NCBI RefSeq assembly: GCF_049639735.1
Contig: NZ_JBEVVA010000003.1
Location: forward strand, 930,001 to 994,000
DNA length: 64,000 bases
From: Elusimicrobium simillimum
GTDB taxonomy: Bacteria; Elusimicrobiota; Elusimicrobia; Elusimicrobiales; Elusimicrobiaceae
Reading direction: 5' to 3'
This document shows, in pieces, positions 9,301-18,300 of the stretch. Made by a program: the position numbers and the translations under genes. The notes below the pieces were generated by a model that ran no database searches, was not told the DNA's origin, and saw nothing but the letters and a program-made list of their open reading frames with translations. How positions within the stretch are numbered: position 1 is the first letter of the stretch; every line of letters begins with the position of its first letter.

Positions 9301-10939
9301 ATTTACGCAGGAACTTAAAGGCGGCGCGGATAGTATAGTAATACCCGTGACGGAAGATTACCTGCCCAACGCCTTTGTAAGCGTAATACTTATTAAAGGC
9401 CGCAGCGCGGAAAACTCTTATGATAAAGAGGGCCTTGACCTTGGCAAGCCGCAGCTTAAAGTAGGCTACGCCAACTTAACCGTTGAGCCTGAAGCCAGAA
9501 AAATAGCTACCAAGCTTACCACAGATAAAGCCACCTATTTACCAGGTGAAACAGTAACAATTAACCTGCACAATACGGTCAACGGCAAAGCGGTAGAATC
9601 AGAAGTAGCTGTGTTTGTGGTGGACGAGGGTGTCCTCTCACTTACCGCGTACAAAACGCCTGACTTATTTAATGAGTTTTATGGCCCGCGCGCTCTTGCT
9701 GTTGGCACGGTAGACACAAGGGCGTTTGTAATAGGCCAGCGTTCCTTCGGTGAAAAAGGCGAAAATAGAGGCGGCGGCGGCGGTGACGACAGTAAGCTTG
9801 GCGGCATTGACCTGCGTACCAACTTTGACATGGCGCCCTACTGGAACGGGAAGGTATTTACAGATAAAGACGGCAAAGCAAAAGTACAGTTTAAGTTGCC
9901 CGATAACCTTACCAAATTCCGTGTAATGGCTGTAAGTTTAAATACAAAACAGTTTGGCTCGGCCGATACAAACATTACTGTAAATAAACCTGTTATGATA
10001 AAGCCCAGCCTGCCCAGGTTCGCAAGACTTGGCGACATATTTAAATGCGGCGTAATAGTGTACAACCAAGACGCTAAAGAAGACATTACCGTAAAAGGTA
10101 TTGTCAGCGGCGGCGTGGCCATGTACGGCGGCGAGTCAACCGTAAACGCCAAAATTGAAAAGGGCGGTTTTAAAGAGATTTTATGGAACTGCCAGGCCGC
10201 CAACGCGCAACCCGCGGTATTTGAGTTTACGGCCGCCAGCGGCAAAGACACAGACGGCCTTAGGTGGAATATCCCCATTAACGGTATTGAAAAATATTAC
10301 ACGCTTGCCACCAGTGGCGTAACAGAGTCTAAAGTAAAAGAAGGCATGAAGGCCCCCACAGGTTACGTACCGTTTGCCGATAACAGGGCGGAGTTCACCT
10401 TTGCCTCTACGGCTTTAGTTGGGCTTAAAGAAGGCTTGTTTTACATGCTTTCTTACCCGTACGGCTGTCTTGAGCAAAAAATGTCAAAGATACTGCCTGT
10501 TATACTTTCTAAGAGTATTGTAAGCGATTTTAAACTTGGCAATATCTCTAACCTGGAGGCGGCGGCGCAGGAGGTTATCAGCAATATTGGCGCGTATCAG
10601 TCATCAGACGGCGGGTTTAAATATTGGGCGGACGCTTACTCAACCCAGCCTGACCCGTTTGTTACGCTTTACGCGCTTGAGGTTTTGCACTTAGCAAAAG
10701 AAAAGGGCTACAAAGTGGACGACAACGTTAGTAATAAAGCTTTAAAGTGGCTGGACAGCTTTATGTCTGCTTCAGACACAAAACGCTGGGCCTACCCATA
10801 TAGCAGGCTGGAAAACAAAACCACGCAGGCTTACGCCGCTTACGTGCTCAGCCTCTATAAAAGGGGGGCAGCAGCCAGTTTTCAAAGGCTTACAGCGGCA
10901 GGGCGGAGCTCAGCTTGCAAGGCAAAGCCTATCTTATAA
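6347..10939 (+). pseudogene. Alpha-2-macroglobulin family protein, N-terminal part (frameshifted)
   Basis: 1530 aa in this frame, with a Sec signal peptide (cut near LSA|QG) and no lipobox. Successive macroglobulin beta-domains follow, then a VDEGVLSLT segment, a Gly-rich stretch near 1140-1150, and the thioester motif Cys1374-Leu-Glu-Gln1377. Bacterial A2Ms are thought to trap attacking proteases covalently in the periplasm. After residue ~1510 the frame leaves the family pattern and stops at 10939, while the thioester-domain helices continue in another frame. Restoring one G in the six-G run 10863-10868 rejoins the frames, giving about 1858 aa. The pbpC partner common in other bacteria is not adjacent. 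Confidence 0.85.
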
Positions 10940-11922
10940 AAGCGGGCAAAAACCTGGGTAAAACAACCGAGGTTGAAGAGCTCGCGCGCGAGCTTATGAA
11001 CACCGCCAAAGTTGCGCCCACCACAATGCACTTTGAGCTGGACAACAAAATGCCGTGGATACATGCCTCTAACCTTACAACAACGGCTGTGGTGCTGGAC
11101 GCTATGCTGCAGGCCAAAGGCGGCTTTACAGGCGACGAAAAGGCCGTAAGATGGCTGCTTAACCAAGCCACGCAGGAAGGGCACTGGGCTACAACGGCCA
11201 ACAACTCGGCCGTATTCCGCGCTTTAAACTCTTACTATACAGTAAAAGAAAATGTAACGCCGGACTTTAAGGCGGAGCTTAAAGTAAATTCCGCCGCCGC
11301 ATGGACAGGCGTTTTTAAAGGCCGCGAAATGAAAGCGGAACTTGCCGTAGTACCTTTCTCCAATTTGTTTAATAAGAAAGGCGAGTCTGACATACTTATA
11401 ACCAAAAAAGGCGATGGCAGACTCTATTATACAATGCGCCAAATTTACGCGCCGCTTAAGCTGGATAAACCCGTAAACGCAGGCTTTGCAATTGAGCGCA
11501 AAGTAACGCCCGTGTCAGGTGAGGGCACAGCGTTTAAAGCCGGCCAAAAGGCGGAAGTTACCTTAACAGTTACCACAAACCAAGACAGGCAGTTTGTTGT
11601 GGTGGAAGACTTCTTGCCCGCGGGCTTTGAGATTGTGGACAGCACGCTTGCCACAGAGTCTCAGTTTGCAAATAATGATGAGGGGGAATATGATGATTAT
11701 GATTCCTACTACAGCAAATGGGGCACCTTTGAGCGCAATGAAAAATACGACGACCGCATAGCCGTATTTGCCGATTATCTGACCAAAGGCAAACACACCT
11801 ATAAATACGTTGTACAGGCCACGTTACCAGGCACTTACAGCGCGCCCGCGGCATGGGCCAGCCAAATGTACGAGCCCGAAAATTTCGGCCATAATACAAC
11901 AGGTAAGTTGACTGTGGAATAG
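10915..11922 (+). pseudogene. Alpha-2-macroglobulin family protein, C-terminal part
   Basis: Continuation of the A2M gene in a different frame. In this frame coding similarity begins by ~10861 (GGSSQFSKAYSGRAELSLQGK), before the first ATG at 10915. It carries the rest of the thioester-domain alpha-helices (TTTAVVLDAMLQAK, WLLNQATQEGHW) and the C-terminal receptor-like beta domain (VVVEDFLPAGFEIVDS, QMYEPENFGHN), as in bacterial A2Ms. There is no ribosome site suited to independent translation. Either a real frameshift, slippage on the G run, or a homopolymer sequencing error would explain the break. Confidence 0.85.
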
Positions 11923-11929
11923 TTTTTTT

Positions 11930-11960
11930 AACCCCCGCTTTTATAAGCGGGGGTTTTTTG
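11930..11960 (+). terminator. Terminator of the A2M gene
   Basis: Stem AACCCCCGCTT / AAGCGGGGGTT with a TTAT loop and a T run, 8 bases after the stop. Confidence 0.9.
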
Positions 11961-11992
11961 CTATGCTTTTTTGGTATAACCCTTTATGATGC

Positions 11993-12020
11993 TTGACATT
12001 TACGTCCTAAGTGATAAAAT
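11993..12020 (+). promoter_or_regulatory. Sigma-70-type promoter
   Basis: TTGACA at 11993-11998 and TAAAAT at 12015-12020 with a 16-base spacer. It could drive giant gene 1 through a long leader, or a short RNA ending at the hairpin 12139-12173. Confidence 0.65.
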
Positions 12021-12138
12021 ATCTATATAAATGATATTATGTTACGCTTACGGTGGGTTATGCAACTAAAAACAACGGTTAACGCTAATTGTTTTAATTT
12101 ATTTTTAACAAATTCCGGCAATTGATTTTTGCGCGTTT

Positions 12139-12173
12139 AAGCCTCTTTTTTTACAAAAGGGGTTTTTGTTTTT
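12139..12173 (+). terminator. Terminator-like hairpin in the giant gene 1 leader
   Basis: CCTCTTTT (12142-12149) pairs with AAAAGGGG (12155-12162) with one G-T pair, followed at once by a long T-rich run. It is placed ~120 bases after the predicted start of the 11993 promoter. Confidence 0.45.
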
Positions 12174-12202
12174 ATATGCTTCTAATTTACCGTCGATAAG
12201 TA

Positions 12203-12240
12203 CCCAAAAGACCTATGTGTCGTATAGGTCCTTTGGCCCT
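12203..12240 (+). promoter_or_regulatory. Palindromic regulatory motif, copy 3
   Basis: CCCAAAAGACCTAT and TATAGGTCCTTTGGCCCT around a 6-base loop. This copy ends ~123 bases before the ATG of giant gene 1, twice the usual distance. Confidence 0.65.
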
Positions 12241-12362
12241 TGTGGTTTGGCGGCAAATTATCAATACTTTTGATGTGGGAGTATTTTATTTATATTTATA
12301 TATATATTATGCTTTTTCATTTTTATGTGTGCGGCTGGTAAGATTTATTTTTGGGAAACTTT

Positions 12363-15300
12363 ATGAAAAAAATGGTTTATAACTTAATTTCCGTTTTTCC
12401 TGGTGCTGCGGTTAAGATTATCAGTGTTATCTTAATCCAGTGTCTCATTGTTTCCTCTTTGCCGCATGACCTTCTTGCCCAAGTAAGCAGTAAAACCGTC
12501 TCCAGAAATCCCGCCCCAACCACTCCTATAAGTTCTTCTTCTAGTTTGGGGGAAGATTTATCGAATGCCTCTTTATCAAAATATGATTTGAGCAAGTTAA
12601 AAACATTTAGTATAGAAGAGATCAAATCACAGGCGGCTGCAAAAGCGAATGAAGATATAGTATTGCGTCGAGATAACACTACAGTTGTGTATGTACCAAT
12701 GGGGCCTGGAGAGAAGGCAGAGGAGGTAGTGGAGAGTATATCGGATAAGCGCGGGCGCGAGTTGAGTGAGGTAATAGAGGGATATTTTGGATTAAATGAA
12801 GGGGTAGAATCTGGGCCGTTGGGATATGAATCTTATAAGAAGGAGTTTGATAAGGAGCGAAGGGATTTGGAGGTAAAGTATTTAGGTGAGATATCGCGCA
12901 AGGTAGGAGAGCAGGAGGGGATATTGGCTGGGGAGTTGAGGGAGTACTCGTTGAGGGGGATGAGTGCGGCGGATCTGGCGTTGTATGAGGGATACAAGAC
13001 TAGTGAGATATCGGCCTGGAGCAAAGAATTGCATGGTGAGTTGGGGGTAGTATTGGGAGTAGACAGCAAGTCTAGGTACGCGCAATACAAGGCAGAGTGG
13101 GGGAAGGTAGAGGAGAGGTTATTGAGGGAGACGCACCGAGAGCTATCGAAGAAGAAGAGTGAGTTGCTTGGTTTATGGAGGCGTGAGCCTAATACGTATG
13201 GCAAGTATGTATTGAGGGTGAGTCCGTTATTGTTGACGGTTGAGGGGATGTTTGATGTAGGAGAGCGAAGGGAATTACTTAGTTTGTATAAGAGTAAAGT
13301 ATCGAAGGGTAATTGTTTGGAGGCGGGTTGTGTGGATGAGATGTACGCGGTGATGGGTATAGGGATGTTGGGCAGCAGGAGTGACGGTGGGGATGTTAGG
13401 CGTTTGTTAATAAACAGTATGGATATTGCGGGAAGCGGCGCGTTATTGATGGCAGGCGCGGGGACGCTGTTGTCGTTAGGGGCGTATAGTGAATTGGACA
13501 CCGTTGTAGGATACGCGACGAGGGAGGAAAGGAAGCAGGTTAGCGGGGATTATGATTTATTATTATTAAGCACGTATGCGCGTGAGTGGAAGGACCGTCA
13601 CGGGAAGTATTTGGGGAAGAAGAGTGTGAATGCGGCGTACCCAATAGACAGGACGAGCATGGGTAATGCTTGGACGCAGGTTGTGGATGTATTGTTGGCG
13701 GAAGGCAGCGCGGAGAGTTTGTCAATATTGTCTAAGTACAGTGTTGGGGCGTGTGGAGTAAGGACGTATATGGGAGCGAGGAGTGTGGGTTGTAGTGGAG
13801 TGATGCCGTTTATAGCGGAGGGTTTGTTAAGCGGGAAGGTTAAGGTAGATTTGGGTATAGAGTTTAGCGGACAGGCAGCGGCGGCGGGGTTAAGCCAGCG
13901 AGGGATGTTATTGGCGCATATAATGAACGCGAGTTTTGGAGATATGAACGAGGTAGATGAGGGGAAGTTGGATAAGAGGATATACAATTATTTATTAAGG
14001 ACAGAGAGCAGTGCTGCGTTGAAGAAGAACGTAACGAAGCACGCGGTAATTAATCGAGAGGGTGAGTTATGGAAGGGGAGTGAGGTAAGCCAGACGGGTA
14101 TAATGACGACGTTTGCGGGCAGCGCGGATGTAGCGCTGGCGGTATTTTTTATAGGTCGAATGGGTGTAAGTTTAGTACGTCAGAGCGGACAGATAGGTTT
14201 AAAGATGTACCGTTTGACGCAGGTGGGCAGGAAGGGAACGAACGGTATAAAGAACCTAAGGCATTACGCGATGTATAAGAACTTATCGCAAGCGACGAGA
14301 GCAGGGCGTGGTAGTAATTTTAAGGCGTTTAGCGGCAGTCAGTTTAAGGCGAACAACGCGGCGAACCCGTTGAACATTTTAACTCGTGAGCATTTGAGGA
14401 CGAGTATAGGCCGCGCGAAGGTAGACGCGCGGGCGAAGCAGCTGGCCGGCGAGAAGTTAAGTATAGAGAGGTCGTTGGCAAGGGAGCAGCAATTAAACCA
14501 AATAAGCGGTAAAAAGATAGGCAAGGTAGACCCAAATATAAGTAAGACCTTGGCATCGGGAGGGAATAAGGTTAGCGTGGAAGGTTTGGAGGGGAAGAAG
14601 TTTAGCAGGTTGGGCAGTGAGACGGGAAACAATTTTATAGAGCGCAGGATATTGGGAGGAAAGAGTTATGGCGAGGCGTCAGGCTGGCGCCAGAACCTTC
14701 TTGATAGGAGCCGAGAGTTAAGTTTAAGTTTAGAGATATTAAAAGACAATATAGGCTACGGTTTGCAGGGGAGCAACAAGAAGTATGTAGCGGCGTCGTT
14801 AATAACGCCTGCGGGTCAAGCTGTAAGCACGCAGGGGGCTGCGACGGCGGAGTTCTCGGTAATGCAGTCTATGAAGAGTGGTATGCCCTCAGCAAGCATA
14901 TTGTCGGAGTCAGGCGCGCCCACGGCGATAAGAGGTGTTGGCAGTGTAAGCAAAACAGCGCCTGTAACAAAAGTAACAACGGCAAGTCCTGTAAGTTCGG
15001 CGGCCAAGACGTTAAATGGTTTAGTGGGGGAAAACAGCGGTATAAACAAAGCGTTGGGCAAATTAAATATACCTGTAAGCGCCGGGGCGAGCGCGGGCTT
15101 ATCGTTAGGCGCGCCGAGGATAATCGGGCGCGACATCCGCACGCCTATGCAAGGGCGAACTGCGGAAGAAGATAAAGGTATAAGTGATTTTGAATATTTA
15201 TTAAAAGCGATGAACCCGTTTGCCAAAGAAGTAGGCGGTCAGATAGTAAAGGCGGATAATTTAGCGGGCAACTTGGCCAACGGCGCTAAGATGGGGCTAA

Positions 15301-18300
15301 GGTACGCAGCGCAAAGATTAAGTAATAAAACAAAGGCGGACGGTTTTACAAGAAGTGTAGACCAACAATATAATGTGTCCAGAGAAACGCGCCTTGCCCG
15401 CAGCGTAGCGGCGATAGATGCAATTTACCAAAACGCGAAAGCCTCTGGCAGAGAAGGAATGCTGACAGTTGGCGAAACGCGCGCTGTCAAAGGTTATATA
15501 AATGATATAGAGGGTAACAACCAGCATTGGGTATTAAATAAAGAAAGCGGCGTTTGGCAAAAGCAATACACGCAATCGGGGCAAGAAGCGATAACGCACC
15601 TAAACAACAATTACTTTACGGGCGTACAACCCAGAGAAGTAAAAAACCAGACCACAGCGTCCAATCCCACCACCCCCCGCCCCCAAATAACCCATGCTGA
15701 GGCTAATGCCTCAAAGCCTTCTGCTGTTGATTATAGCCATCAGGAGCCTAAGGCGGCAAAGAGCAATTTGCTTATTGACGGTAATATTGTTTTATTAGCC
15801 TCGGCCGCGCCTAAAGTAGGGTTAGAAGAATCTGTTATGCCTATGGGTGATGCGCCCAATACCGAAGTTACCGAGGCGTTAAACACACCTGAAAAAATTT
15901 CCACATTAAGCGGCGCGGCGCTAGTGTCCGCGCAGACCGCTGCGGGCGTAAGCGTTGTTGACTTGAAACAGCATGTGGCGGCAAAGGAAGATAAAAAAGG
16001 TTTCATAAAGTTTTTTGATAAAGAAGCCACGGCTGTATCTGAAGGCGCGGGTTACCTGACAATGAACGGTTTTGCGCCGAATCTTGTGACAAAGGCATTT
16101 ACCGCGCTGCGCGGCGGCGTGCGTAAAATTATAGCCAAAACCCAAAGGATTTCAACGGAAGACGCAAGGATAAAAAAATATATTTTTGACAGGGAATATT
16201 CCAGAGTACTGTCAAATAGCCGTACAGATATTGTAACCACACAGGACGAGGTTGCAAGTCTTGTCAATAATATTAAGGCAGAGGTGTTAGCCTCCGGCAT
16301 GCAAAATGCCCAAAAGACAAAAATTGTGGATTCTATACAAAAAGAGGTTAACAACCTTCTTCTTGAGAAAATGGCTTTGGCCGGCTATGCCGTTAACACA
16401 AAAGATATTTTAAAACAGATTAATACGGCGCATGTAAACGCGCAGAAAATTATATCAGCTTTCTCAGGTGATGTAACTGCTTCTAAAAAGCTGGTTAAAG
16501 ATCTTAAAAAAGATTTGACTGATATTAAGAGACAGCTTTCACCGTTGGTTTCCGAAATTGAAGTTAACAATATTCTTTATGAAAACCGCACCAAAGAATT
16601 GGATCTTAAGGAAAAGAGCGTCGCCGAATTTGAAGTGAAACTACAAAAAGCTAAAGAGGTTCTGGCTGATTTAGACGCAGCCGCTGTTGACGCTGAGGGG
16701 AGAGACGCGTACCAAGAGGCTGACGCAAACTATAAGAAAATAAGAAGAGAGCGCCAACAGGTTAACCAGGAGTTAAAAGTAGCTCAAGATAAGCAAAGAG
16801 ACGCTTTGCAGAGAATAGCTTATTACAAAGCTTACGCTGACTATTTTTCTAAAAGAGAACAACATTTAGAGCGCCAAATTGCGTATCTTAACGGAGAAAA
16901 TAAAAATCTCTCCGATGTTATTGACAGCGCCAGAAATATGTCCGCTTCCGCTGAAAAACTTGCGAAGGAAACAAGCGTTATATTGGAAGAGAACCGTAAC
17001 GTTTTCAAATCTTCCGCCGACGCTAAGAAAAGTAATGAAAGAGATTTGGAAGTATTTTCTCTTATCAAAAAACGTTCCGAAGAAAGAAGTAATAAAGTCT
17101 CGCACTGGGCTATGCTTGAGGGCGCGACGGATGTCTTTAACGCCAAAGCGGTGGCTGAGGTGCAATTTCTGCGCGCCTTGTCCGCCAAGAAAGACGGCAT
17201 TGTGGGCGCTAAGGACGCGTTGAAAGACGCCGCGCTTAATATGCAGCATTTAACCAACCAGTCGTCTGCCATTCTTTTAAAGCAAGCGGTAGAGATTGTT
17301 AAACCGCACGTTGACGGCCGCTACGCAATTGCGCAAGATAACAGATGGTACGGGCACAGGGTTATGGGCCATATGCGCGACATGGTGGATTTTGTTATAA
17401 GTTCCGTTACGGGTAACCCGGGGTTTTATTATAGAACAATTTTAAAAACCAATATTAAAAACGTTGTTAACAATCTTAATATTACCACCCAGGGTAAAAA
17501 CGATGTTATAAACGCGGCGGCAGATTACCTGCGTGCGGCGCAGTTTACGCCGTCTATTGAGATGGCGCGTCCTTCCGCGCTTGAATTTGACATAGCGTAT
17601 GACGCCGATATCGTGCCGTTTGGCGAAACTCTGCAAAATACATTTGCAAATGTTAAAAAAGTTTCCGTTGAGCAGGCTTTAGAAAAATATACTAATGACA
17701 AAAAAACCTCGGCGGCAAAAACACGCATAGCAGCTTTTTTGGGCTGGCTGACCGGCAAGACAAGAACAGAAAACAATATGATGTTTAATAACACTTTAAG
17801 AGATATTGTTTACAAAAATGTTAATGACTTAGATGTGCCGCGCTCTGTTAAACTTTCTATTTTAAACCAAATAATGCATGAGACGCAAAATATTGCCTTT
17901 AAAGCGCCTAAGGTAAAGGCTGACAAACTTATAAAAGGCGTAAAAGGAAAATACCATAAATTGGCGGATAAAAAACAAATGGGTAAGCCTAAACCACTGA
18001 GAATAATGGATTCTTCAGAGGATGCGGACCTTAAAAATGTAAACTTTTTTGTAGACCCGCGTTTAAAAGTAAAGTCAGACAAGCTTTTTTGGAAATGGGA
18101 AAAAGATAAATATATTTTGCAGGTTATGGATAACGGCAGGTATGACGCGCTTACCAGGTGGTATATGGAAGTGGCGCCGTATCAGTTGGCTAAACTGGCT
18201 ATAGTAGCTAATGACTATGAAAAAAATGATTATGTGTTAAAGCTGGTTAATGTGCAATCATATAAATCTATTTCAGGCCATGAGGATGTTACATCTAGCG

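Larger units (their letters stand above)
11961..12362 (+). other. Long leader of giant gene 1
   Basis: No gene is visible in this 402-base stretch. It holds a good promoter (11993-12020), a terminator-like hairpin (12139-12173) and the shared palindrome (12203-12240), then ~120 bases of AT-rich sequence before the ATG at 12363. Confidence 0.6.

Noticed and set aside
12833..13501. Antisense ORF of 222 codons inside the repeat (and its twin at 39692-40360)
   Set aside because: Open only because the sense strand is G-rich and rarely offers stop codons in reverse; no ribosome site and no protein-like pattern.
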